A program made the translations under genes and the position numbers. The notes below the pieces were generated by a model. It saw nothing but the letters and a program-made list of their open reading frames with translations. It had not been told where the DNA came from and did not search any database. Below are positions 1 to 7,393 of a DNA stretch of 64,000 nt, piece after piece. How positions within the stretch are numbered: the first letter of the stretch is position 1; the number at the start of each line of letters is the position of its first letter. This stretch comes from an uncultured Bacteroidota bacterium. GTDB taxonomy: Bacteria; Bacteroidota; Bacteroidia; Flavobacteriales; Flavobacteriaceae. The stretch is from positions 1-64,000 of the forward strand of contig CABZKA010000008.1 in NCBI GenBank assembly GCA_902526165.1, given 5' to 3'.

Positions 1-2
1 AT

Positions 3-116
3 AAAAAAAAAATAAATTTAGCAACTTTTGTAATTGAAAACATTAACATTTCAAAAACAAAAACAGAAATATTAAGTTTAATAAATAAAATTGAATCGCT
101 AAGTGAAAAAAAATAG
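3..116 (+). CDS. 3' end of an unidentified upstream gene (partial)
   Basis: The third forward frame is open from the first base of the window to a TAG at 114-116. It encodes about 37 residues of Lys/Ile-rich sequence ending IESLSEKK. Its last 14 bases overlap the GTG start of the histidine kinase gene, an arrangement seen repeatedly in this window and suggesting translational coupling. Too little is present to name the family. It could be a chance open frame, because AT-rich DNA gives short open frames easily. Confidence 0.4.
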   Translation, partial: KKKINLATFVIENINISKTKTEILSLINKIESLSEKK

Positions 117-1689
117 AATCATTATTTTAATTGCATTCATGTCAATGTCGCTGATTGGTATTATATTTTTACAAGCTTATTGGATAAAAAATTCACTTGA
201 AATTTATGATAAACAATTCTCTCAGAGTACCAATAGCGCATTAATTACTGTTGCAAATGCTATTTCAGATAGAGAAATGAGAGATTATTTATCGGTTTAT
301 CAAAAACTAAAAGATAGTATTGGTGAACCTGTCGAGTCCCAGCTTATTGATGTCTTCCAGTATGTAGACAAGAATAGAGATGAAGAAAACATTTATTTGT
401 ATTATTCTGCTATTCTGGAGGAGGACTATAAAATTAATTCAAACTTATTTGACTCAAGAATATCAGATAGTATTTCAATAAAAGACTACACAAGCTTAAA
501 ATCAACAATAATTTTTGATGATGCATTTGAAAAAGAAATGAATAATATGAGTTCAATGGAAAAGTTGCAGATGATGGAAGAAATTTCACTCATTGATGAA
601 GCAAAATATAAGTCGATTTTTATTGATATAGCTAATTTAAAACCCATAGCTAATCGAGTGTCAAATATCGAAGTCCAACTACTTTTACAAAAAGAGTTTA
701 AAGAAAGAGGGTTGCCAAATGATTATGATTTCAAGATTTTAAATAAGAAAATAGAAACTAAATTAGGCACAAGTAGATATGAAAATTTTGATGAACTTTC
801 ACATCACAGTGTCCCTTTATTTGCAAACCAAATTGGTGAAACGGATTACGTATTAGTTGTTGGATTTCCCATGAATATTACTTTTATTAATTCAAATATT
901 ATTTACCTCATCCTACTTTTACTGTTTTTTACATTTATCATAATTTTTTCATTTTATTCAACGATCGTTATTTCGATAAAACAAAAAAATATTTCTGAAA
1001 TGAAATCAGACTTCATCAACAATATGACTCACGAATTTAAAACTCCTATAGCTACTATAAACCTAGCAATCGATGCTATAAAGAAAAAGTTGATGGGAAA
1101 AGTAGATACAAAGTCCATGGGTTATTTAAATATCATAAAAGATGAAAATAAAAGAATGAATAATCAGGTTGAAAATGTTTTGATGATTTCACAATTAGAG
1201 AAAGAAAAAATAGAGCTTGAGATGAAGATGATGGATTTAAATAAATTAATTCAATTGGCCATTGATAGGGTAGAGCTACTATCAGGAAGTGTGGGGGCAA
1301 GGATTACGAAGAAGTTTGATAAAAAAGAAAATATTATGATGTTAGCCGAAGAAGAAATGATAAATGTTTTTGTAAATATTCTTGAAAATTCTCTTAAATA
1401 TTCAAAATCAAATCCCGTAATTCAAATAATGGTAAAGAATGAAAAATCAAATACGATAGTATTTTTTAAAGACAATGGAATTGGAATGACAAAAAAAATT
1501 AAAACTAAAATTTTTGAAAAATTTTACAGAGAATCTAAGGGAAATATTCACAATATAAAAGGTCATGGTTTAGGTCTTGCTTTTGTCAAAAAAATTATTG
1601 AGTTGCATGCGGGATTCATTTCTGTTCAAAGCCATATTGGTAAGGGCTCAACGTTTAAAATAACTCTTAATAATGTCAATAAAACGTAA
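103..1689 (+). CDS. Two-component sensor histidine kinase
   Basis: Membrane-bound sensor kinase of 528 residues. A transmembrane segment near residues 6-28 and a second near 267-290 enclose a periplasmic sensor region of about 235 residues that resembles no domain I can name. The HisKA box NMTHEFKTPIAT carries the phospho-accepting His near residue 310. The ATPase domain shows an N-box (Asn near 429 in ILENSLKYS), a G1 box (DNGIGM) and a G2 box (GHGLGLAFVKK). It starts with GTG and overlaps the following response regulator by 17 bases, so the two form a cognate pair. The architecture and length resemble the RprX-type kinases of Bacteroidota, but the stimulus cannot be read from the sequence. 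Confidence 0.93.
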   Translation: MKKNRIIILIAFMSMSLIGIIFLQAYWIKNSLEIYDKQFSQSTNSALITVANAISDREMRDYLSVYQKLKDSIGEPVESQLIDVFQYVDKNRDEENIYLYYSAILEEDYKINSNLFDSRISDSISIKDYTSLKSTIIFDDAFEKEMNNMSSMEKLQMMEEISLIDEAKYKSIFIDIANLKPIANRVSNIEVQLLLQKEFKERGLPNDYDFKILNKKIETKLGTSRYENFDELSHHSVPLFANQIGETDYVLVVGFPMNITFINSNIIYLILLLLFFTFIIIFSFYSTIVISIKQKNISEMKSDFINNMTHEFKTPIATINLAIDAIKKKLMGKVDTKSMGYLNIIKDENKRMNNQVENVLMISQLEKEKIELEMKMMDLNKLIQLAIDRVELLSGSVGARITKKFDKKENIMMLAEEEMINVFVNILENSLKYSKSNPVIQIMVKNEKSNTIVFFKDNGIGMTKKIKTKIFEKFYRESKGNIHNIKGHGLGLAFVKKIIELHAGFISVQSHIGKGSTFKITLNNVNKT

Positions 1690-2371
1690 AAAAATATTAA
1701 TTGTTGAGGATGATCCAAATTTTGGATCAATATTAGTTGATTTTCTCAGATTACATTCTTTTAAAGTTACACTTTCAAAGAATGGTATTGACGGCTTAAA
1801 AAAATTTAAATCTCAAAATTTTGATATGTGTATTTTGGATATTATGATGCCTTTTAAGGATGGATTTACTCTTGCAAAAGAAATTAGAAACCTAAATTAT
1901 AATGTTCCTATCATTTTTTTGACTGCAAAATCTTTAAAGGATGACGTTGTAAAAGGTTTTAAAATTGGTGCAGATGATTACATTATAAAACCATTTGATT
2001 CTGATATACTTTTATTAAAAATTAAATCACATTTTAAAAGGAATTTTAGATCAACTCTGATCGAAAACAAAAAAACTAATTATAAGTTTTCTAAGTTTAC
2101 TTTCGATTCAAAACTTAGACAATTAATTTTTAATAATGGGAAGCCTGTTACATTATCACCAAAAGAGTCAGATTTACTGCAATTACTAATAGAAAATATA
2201 AACGATTTAACGTCGAGAGAAGAAGCATTAATTAAGATTTGGAAGGATGATAATTATTTTACTTCAAGGTCGATGGATGTTTATATAACTAAGATTAGAA
2301 AATATCTATCCAAGGATCCATCAATAAAAATTGATAACATTCATGGTAAAGGATTTAAATTATCAATTTGA
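1673..2371 (+). CDS. OmpR/PhoB-family response regulator
   Basis: 232 residues. The N-terminal receiver domain has the acidic pair in VEDDPN, the phospho-acceptor Asp near residue 56 (CILDIMMP), the conserved Thr in FLTAKS and the Lys in IIKPFD. The C-terminal half (from about residue 135) is a winged-helix DNA-binding domain with the typical ending NIHGKGFKL. The start lies inside the kinase gene, so the pair is translationally coupled. It is the likely output protein of the preceding kinase, comparable to RprY of Bacteroides; target genes are unknown. It ends two bases before the convergent xerD stop, with no terminator hairpin between them. Confidence 0.94.
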   Translation: MSIKRKKILIVEDDPNFGSILVDFLRLHSFKVTLSKNGIDGLKKFKSQNFDMCILDIMMPFKDGFTLAKEIRNLNYNVPIIFLTAKSLKDDVVKGFKIGADDYIIKPFDSDILLLKIKSHFKRNFRSTLIENKKTNYKFSKFTFDSKLRQLIFNNGKPVTLSPKESDLLQLLIENINDLTSREEALIKIWKDDNYFTSRSMDVYITKIRKYLSKDPSIKIDNIHGKGFKLSI

Positions 2372-2373
2372 AT

Positions 2374-3264
2374 TTATTTTCTAGGGTGGTACTTAATCAA
2401 GGTTTCAACTAAGTGTTTTTTATTTACGCTCAAATATTTTTCAGTTGTAACAATATTTTCATGTCCCATCATTTTTTGAATACTTATGATATCGGCTCCA
2501 TTCTCAATAAGATGTGTTGCAAAAGAATGTCTCAATGTATGTGGGCTAATTTTAGAGGTAATTTCTGCTGCTAAAGCAGCATCATTTATAATATTGTATA
2601 GCATTATCCTACTCAATTTTCCTCCTCTATTATTTAAAAAAACAATGTCAACGGATTGTTTATCAAACTTAGATTCCTTTCTCTCAAATTCAATATAATT
2701 GTACAGTAATTTTTTTGCGATACCACTCAAAGGAACAAACCTTTCTTTTTTGCCTTTACCCAAAACCTTAATTAAAGATTCATCAAAAAATATATTCGAT
2801 ATTTTCATTTCTATCACCTCACTTACTCTAAGACCACAACTGTACATTACTTCAATCATTGTTTGATTTCTTGTACCAAATTTTGTAAGCGAAGCTTGGA
2901 GTATTATTTTATCTATTTCATTAGTTGAAAGGACAAAAGGAACTTTGGATTCAATTTTTGGATAATCAATGTCTTCAATTGGATTGTTTTCTGCTATTTT
3001 TTCTAAAACTAAAAAATTATAAAATGATCTTAGTGTTGATATAATTCTTCCTTGTGTTTTCCCAGTAACTTTTTTTGATTGTTCATATAAAAACTCACGA
3101 ACTATTTCAGGGTTCAGATATTTCAATTCTTTAACATTAGTTTTTAATAAAAAAACTTCAAATTTTTTTAAATCTGATCTATAACTTTGGATTGTATTTT
3201 TAGATAAATTTCTTTCTAATTTTAAAAAATTTTCAAAATCTTTAAAATAAGTTGTTAGATTCAA
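2374..3264 (-). CDS. xerD: Site-specific tyrosine recombinase XerD
   Basis: 296 residues, the normal length for chromosomal XerC/D, which resolve chromosome dimers at dif. The N-terminal SAM-like DNA-binding domain (about 1-90) precedes the catalytic domain, where all active-site residues are visible: Arg147 (GLRVSEV), Lys172 (GKGKKERF), His242 and Arg245 (HTLRHSFATH), His268 (GHENIVTT) and Tyr277. The start codon is TTG. It is divergent from aroQ with only a short gap, a xerD-aroQ arrangement common in Flavobacteriia. That context and the intact length argue for a housekeeping recombinase rather than the integrase of a mobile element. Confidence 0.93.
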   Translation of the reverse strand: MNLTTYFKDFENFLKLERNLSKNTIQSYRSDLKKFEVFLLKTNVKELKYLNPEIVREFLYEQSKKVTGKTQGRIISTLRSFYNFLVLEKIAENNPIEDIDYPKIESKVPFVLSTNEIDKIILQASLTKFGTRNQTMIEVMYSCGLRVSEVIEMKISNIFFDESLIKVLGKGKKERFVPLSGIAKKLLYNYIEFERKESKFDKQSVDIVFLNNRGGKLSRIMLYNIINDAALAAEITSKISPHTLRHSFATHLIENGADIISIQKMMGHENIVTTEKYLSVNKKHLVETLIKYHPRK

Positions 3265-3297
3265 GTCTTTTAATTTTAAATTTATAAATTGAAAAAT

Positions 3298-3729
3298 ATG
3301 AAGTTACAAATTATAAATGGTCCCAACTTAAACCTAATTGGCCAAAGAGAAAAAAGTATATATGGGGTTATGAGTTTTGATGATTATTTAGATCATATAT
3401 TAAATAAATATCCAGAATTGTATGTTGATTATTTTCAATCCAATATTGAGGGTGAAATCATAGACAAGATACAGGAAGTTGGATACTCTTTTGATGGAAT
3501 TATTCTTAATGCTGCAGCCTACACACATACATCTGTTGGTATAGCTGATGCTGTCAGAGCGATTGAAACACCTGTAGTTGAAGTTCATATATCTAATACT
3601 AAATCGAGGGAGGATTATAGACACAAATCATATATAAGCCCGCATGTTAAAGGGGTTATCCAGGGTTTTGGCTTGTTGAGTTATGAGTTAGCTATTATTA
3701 GTTTTGTAGACAGAATTAAAGATGAATAA
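3298..3729 (+). CDS. aroQ: 3-dehydroquinate dehydratase, type II
   Basis: Shikimate pathway enzyme converting 3-dehydroquinate to 3-dehydroshikimate. 143 residues, the usual size of the small dodecameric type II enzyme. Visible motifs are NGPNLNLIGQRE with the active-site Arg, the catalytic Tyr in SIYG, NAAAYTHTS, and VEVHISN followed by a conserved Arg-rich segment (REDYRHKSYIS). I chose ATG at 3298 because the family usually begins two or three residues before the strand QIINGPN; a TTG at 3289 in frame would add three residues. The 3' end overlaps the convergent lpdA stop by 14 bases. Confidence 0.95.
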   Translation: MKLQIINGPNLNLIGQREKSIYGVMSFDDYLDHILNKYPELYVDYFQSNIEGEIIDKIQEVGYSFDGIILNAAAYTHTSVGIADAVRAIETPVVEVHISNTKSREDYRHKSYISPHVKGVIQGFGLLSYELAIISFVDRIKDE

Positions 3730-5104
3730 CTTCATTATATGCATCTGCCACTGCCTCCATTACTGCTTCACTCATTGTAGGATGTGGATGAACAGATTTT
3801 AAAATTTCATGCCCTGTAGTTTCTAGTTTTTTTCCAACAACTGCCTCTGAAATCATTTCAGTGACATTGCTACCAATCATATGGCATCCTAACCATTCTC
3901 CGTATTTAGAATCAAAAATAACTTTCACGAAACCATCAGTATGACCAGAAGCTTGGGCTTTACCAGATGCTGAGAAGGGAAATTTACCGACTTTTATTTC
4001 ATAACCATTTTCTATGGCCTTTTTTTCTGTGAAACCAACTGAAGCAATCTCAGGTTTACTATAAGTACAGCCAGGAATATTATTGTAGTCGATGGGATGA
4101 GGGTTTAAGCCTTTTATAAATTCAACACATGTTATACCTTCAGCTGATGCAACATGAGCTAGAGACTGTCCAGAGACAATATCACCAATGGCAAAAATAC
4201 CATCAATATTTGTCTTGTAAAATTCATTAATTAATATTTTATCAGATTCAACCTTAACACCAATTTGCTCTAATCCAATATCTTCAATATTTGACTTAAT
4301 ACCAACAGCACTTAAAACAACATCGCTGACAAGTTCAAGATTATTGTCTTTACACTCAATTTCTACCTTTACTTTATCATTGCTTATTTCTGAGGAAACA
4401 ACTTTTGAGCTGGTTAGAATATTAATATTTTTTTTCTTTAAAATTTTTTCTAATTCTTTTGATATCTCGTGATCTTCATTTGGAGCTATTCTATCTTGAA
4501 ATTCAACAACAGTTACGTCCGTTCCTAAGGAATTATAAAAATATGCAAACTCAATCCCTATTGCACCAGATCCAACAATAATCATACTGTTAGGTTGTTT
4601 ATTTAATGTCATAGCATCCCGGTAACCCAATATTTTTTCTCCATCCTTTTTTAAAGATTCTATATCTCTAGATCTAGCTCCAGTGGCGATAATTATATTA
4701 TTTGCAGAAATATCAAACGACTCTTTATCATTTGTTACCTCTAATATTTTATCTTCTTTTATTTTTCCAAATCCTTCATAAACTTTTATTTTATTTTTTT
4801 TCATTAAGAAGTGAACCCCTTTACTCATTTTATTTGCAACATTTCTGCTTCGATCAATAATTTTATTAAAGTTTTGGTTGTAATTTTCAACAGTAATTCC
4901 ATAATCATTTATGTTGTTTAAATAATCAAATACTTCAGCAGACTTGAGCAAGGCTTTAGTTGGTATACACCCCCAATTTAGACAAATACCACCTAAACTT
5001 TCCTTCTCAATTATCGCTGTTTTAAAACCTAATTGGGAAGCTCTGATAGCACTTACGTAACCACCTGGACCACTTCCTAACACAACAATATCATAATTTT
5101 CCAT
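3716..5104 (-). CDS. lpdA: Dihydrolipoyl dehydrogenase (E3)
   Basis: FAD/NAD disulfide oxidoreductase of about 462 residues, the E3 subunit shared by the pyruvate and 2-oxoglutarate dehydrogenase complexes. The N-terminal FAD-binding motif VVLGSGPGGYVSA, the redox-active disulfide GGICLNWGCIPTKAL, the NAD-binding IIVGSGAIGIEFAY and the C-terminal catalytic HPHPTMSEA are all present. I placed the start at ATG 5104 (MENYDIVV) because this leaves the upstream msrB stop (5106) untouched; an in-frame ATG at 5119 would add five residues and overlap msrB. No E1 or E2 genes are nearby. It follows two methionine sulfoxide reductase genes on the same strand and may be cotranscribed with them. Confidence 0.95.
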   Translation of the reverse strand: MENYDIVVLGSGPGGYVSAIRASQLGFKTAIIEKESLGGICLNWGCIPTKALLKSAEVFDYLNNINDYGITVENYNQNFNKIIDRSRNVANKMSKGVHFLMKKNKIKVYEGFGKIKEDKILEVTNDKESFDISANNIIIATGARSRDIESLKKDGEKILGYRDAMTLNKQPNSMIIVGSGAIGIEFAYFYNSLGTDVTVVEFQDRIAPNEDHEISKELEKILKKKNINILTSSKVVSSEISNDKVKVEIECKDNNLELVSDVVLSAVGIKSNIEDIGLEQIGVKVESDKILINEFYKTNIDGIFAIGDIVSGQSLAHVASAEGITCVEFIKGLNPHPIDYNNIPGCTYSKPEIASVGFTEKKAIENGYEIKVGKFPFSASGKAQASGHTDGFVKVIFDSKYGEWLGCHMIGSNVTEMISEAVVGKKLETTGHEILKSVHPHPTMSEAVMEAVADAYNEVIHL

Positions 5105-5105
5105 A

Positions 5106-5489
5106 CTATTTATTTTCAAAATTTATACTTGCAGAATTAACACAGTATCTCATGCCTGTTTCAGTTGGACCATCATTAAAAACATGGCCTATATGTCCAT
5201 TACAATTTGAACATAATATCTCTGTTCTAATTCTCATCAATGATCTATCTTCTCTGTAGGTTATACTTCCTTTTTTTGCTCTGTCAAAACTTGGCCAGCC
5301 ACACCCGCTATCAAACTTTGAATCGCTTTCAAATAAAACTGCATCACATCCTTTACACCTGTAATTTCCATTTTTAAAATGTAGATTGTATTTTCCAGAA
5401 AATGGAATTTCAGTTGCTGCTTCTCTTAAAACCTTGTAGCTTAGTTCATCTAATTTAGATTTCCAGTATTTATTGTCTTTATTTATCAT
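5106..5489 (-). CDS. msrB: Peptide-methionine (R)-S-oxide reductase, cytosolic
   Basis: 127 residues, a complete MsrB domain without a signal peptide. Structural zinc cysteines are at 45/48 (CKGC) and 93/96 (CSNC). The catalytic Cys116 lies in RYCVNSASINF, and a likely resolving Cys63 in SGCGWPSFD. It repairs methionine-R-sulfoxide in oxidised proteins. Its ATG overlaps the TGA of the upstream secreted MsrB (ATGA, 5486-5489), so the two paralogs are translationally coupled. The pair is a local duplication in which the second copy serves a different compartment. Confidence 0.95.
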   Translation of the reverse strand: MINKDNKYWKSKLDELSYKVLREAATEIPFSGKYNLHFKNGNYRCKGCDAVLFESDSKFDSGCGWPSFDRAKKGSITYREDRSLMRIRTEILCSNCNGHIGHVFNDGPTETGMRYCVNSASINFENK

Positions 5490-5950
5490 GATTTTTTAAA
5501 AATTAATGCAGCAGAGTTTACACAATGTCGAATGCCTGTAGTTTCTTTTGGCCCATCGTTAAATACATGACCTAAATGACCACCACATTTCTTACATTTT
5601 ATTTCTGTTCTGGGATAACCCAATTTATAATCGACATCATAAACTAATTTATCATTAATTTCTTTATCAAAACTTGGCCAACCACAAAAGGAGTTATATT
5701 TATTATTGGACTTATAAAGTGGCTCATTACAACCAGCACAGTGATATGTGCCTTTTTCATAAAAATTATCATATTTACCAGTGTAAGGTCTTTCAGTGTA
5801 AGCTTTTCTTAAAACTAGATAGGACATTTGATCAAGTTGCTCTCTCCACTCATTATCAGTTTTAATTACTTGGTAGTTAATTTCATTAGTTTGCGATTTG
5901 CAAGCTGTTAAAAATAATAGAGATAGAAAAACAAAATTTATATACTTCAT
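5486..5950 (-). CDS. msrB: Peptide-methionine (R)-S-oxide reductase, lipoprotein
   Basis: 154 residues. It begins with a signal peptide and a lipobox (LTAC, Cys17), so it is probably anchored to a membrane facing the periplasm. The MsrB domain follows with zinc cysteines at 71/74 and 119/122, Cys89 in NSFCGWPSFD and catalytic Cys143 in RHCVNSAAL. It is clearly paralogous to the next gene but diverged, which suggests an old duplication. A TAnnTTTG-type promoter box lies just upstream. The expected role is repair of oxidised methionines in envelope proteins. Confidence 0.93.
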   Translation of the reverse strand: MKYINFVFLSLLFLTACKSQTNEINYQVIKTDNEWREQLDQMSYLVLRKAYTERPYTGKYDNFYEKGTYHCAGCNEPLYKSNNKYNSFCGWPSFDKEINDKLVYDVDYKLGYPRTEIKCKKCGGHLGHVFNDGPKETTGIRHCVNSAALIFKKS

Positions 5951-5960
5951 TTAAAGTTTG

Positions 5961-5972
5961 TTCAAAAATAAT
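5961..5972 (-). promoter_or_regulatory. Probable promoter -7 box for the msrB pair
   Basis: On the minus strand the sequence TATTTTTG fits the Bacteroidota -7 consensus TAnnTTTG and lies about a dozen bases before the ATG of the lipoprotein MsrB. No clear -33 TTG is seen at the expected distance, so this is tentative. Confidence 0.4.
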
Positions 5973-5998
5973 TTATATTTTCAATATAATCAGCAACT

Positions 5999-7309
5999 AT
6001 GCCAAAAACTGAATATAAAAAGGGAGATAAAAAATTATTGAGAGCATGGGCTTTTTATGATTGGGCTAACTCTGTTTATGCCCTTGTAATATCTACTGCA
6101 ATATTTCCTCTTTATTTTGGAACTTTATTTGAAGATAGTCTTTATGTAGAGGTTTTTGGAGTTAATTATAAAAATACTGCTCTAATTCAACATTTAACTA
6201 GTCTAGTTTTTCTTTGCCTTGCAATCATGATTCCAATACTTTCCGGAATCGCAGACTATCTTAAAAATAAAGTATCATTTTTAAAATTTTTCTGCTATCT
6301 GGGGAGTGTTTCATGCATAGGATTATATTTTTTTACAATTGAAAATATATATTTAGGATTATTTTTTTACTTTTTTGCATTATTTAGTTTTTGGGCTAGT
6401 TTAGTGTTTTATAATTCTTATTTACCCGAAATTGCTTTTCCTGATCAGCAAGACAAAGCCAGTGCTCAAGGTTTCTCATATGGGTACATTGGCAGTGTTT
6501 TGCTTTTATTGATCAACCTTTTAATGGTTTTATACCCATCAACCTTTGGTTTTCAAGATACAATCGAACCAATGAAAATTTCTTTTGTTATGGTCGGTTT
6601 ATGGTGGGCTGGTTTTAGTCAATACACTTTTTACTATTTACCAAAAAATCAAATACAATTGAGAAATAAAAATATTTTAAAAAAATCTGTATTATTCGGC
6701 GGTTTTTCAGAGTTAAACGCTGTTTGGAAAATGATAAACAAACAAAAACCAATAAAAAAATTTCTTATTGCTTTTTTTGTTTTTAGTTGTGCTTTACAAA
6801 CAATTATTTTAATTGCAACTTATTTTGGAGAACAAGAAATTATTTGGAGAGAGGGTGAGAAGCAAACCGGATTAATAATTAGTATGCTTCTTATACAGTT
6901 AATTGCCATTATTGGAGCAATATTAACCGCAAAATTCTCAGAAAAGTTTGGTAATATACAAACCTTAATTTTTCTTAATATCTTTTGGTTTTTCCTTTGT
7001 TTAGGAGGTTATTTTATTAAGTTTTCTCATGAATTCTATATTATTGCAGCACTAGTTGGGTTAGTAATGGGTGGAATACAAGCGTTGTCCAGATCGACAT
7101 ATTCTAAATTAATACCTGAAACAAAAAACACTTGTTCATATTTTAGTTTTTATCAAATGTGCATGATAATAAGTATTTCACTGGGAACATTTATGTCCGG
7201 AATAGTTGACCAATTTACTGGAAGTTTAAGAAATTCAATTATTGTTTTTGCTGTCATTTTTATTTTTGGCGCAATACTTTTAAAGGATATAAAAATGAAA
7301 AAACTGTAA
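5999..7309 (+). CDS. MFS transporter, UMF1 (Atg22-like) family
   Basis: 436 residues with about 11-12 hydrophobic membrane segments. The N-terminal signature RAWAFYDWANSVYALVI is typical of the UMF1 family, the bacterial relatives of the yeast vacuolar amino-acid effluxer Atg22. A second signature, GLVMGGIQALSRSTYSKL, lies near residue 350. The substrate is unknown; the family is thought to export small molecules such as amino acids. It is a single gene between the divergent msrB pair and lon, and starts at ATG 5999. Confidence 0.88.
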   Translation: MPKTEYKKGDKKLLRAWAFYDWANSVYALVISTAIFPLYFGTLFEDSLYVEVFGVNYKNTALIQHLTSLVFLCLAIMIPILSGIADYLKNKVSFLKFFCYLGSVSCIGLYFFTIENIYLGLFFYFFALFSFWASLVFYNSYLPEIAFPDQQDKASAQGFSYGYIGSVLLLLINLLMVLYPSTFGFQDTIEPMKISFVMVGLWWAGFSQYTFYYLPKNQIQLRNKNILKKSVLFGGFSELNAVWKMINKQKPIKKFLIAFFVFSCALQTIILIATYFGEQEIIWREGEKQTGLIISMLLIQLIAIIGAILTAKFSEKFGNIQTLIFLNIFWFFLCLGGYFIKFSHEFYIIAALVGLVMGGIQALSRSTYSKLIPETKNTCSYFSFYQMCMIISISLGTFMSGIVDQFTGSLRNSIIVFAVIFIFGAILLKDIKMKKL

Positions 7310-7328
7310 TCTTGTCAATTGTTGTACG

Positions 7329-7344
7329 CTGGCATGGTCCTTGA
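7329..7344 (+). promoter_or_regulatory. Sigma-54-like promoter before lon (one core mismatch)
   Basis: TGGCAT, five bases, then TTGAA. The -24 element and the spacing match the sigma-54 consensus TGGCAC-N5-TTGCW, but the -12 GC reads GA. It lies 50 bases before the lon ATG in an 84-base gap. Partly complementary arms (TTGTT at 7318-7325 region with GCTG, and CAGCAACAA near 7363-7371) flank it. Its interest comes from the perfect copy before dnaK; alone it would be weak. Confidence 0.3.
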
Positions 7345-7393
7345 AAATAATCCATCAGCAACAAAGATTGTTCATGATTAATCTGTCTTAGAA

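Noticed and set aside
2374-3264. Tyrosine recombinase as sign of an integrated element
   Set aside because: Length, motifs and the xerD-aroQ order fit the housekeeping XerD; there are no att repeats, tRNA or phage genes nearby.
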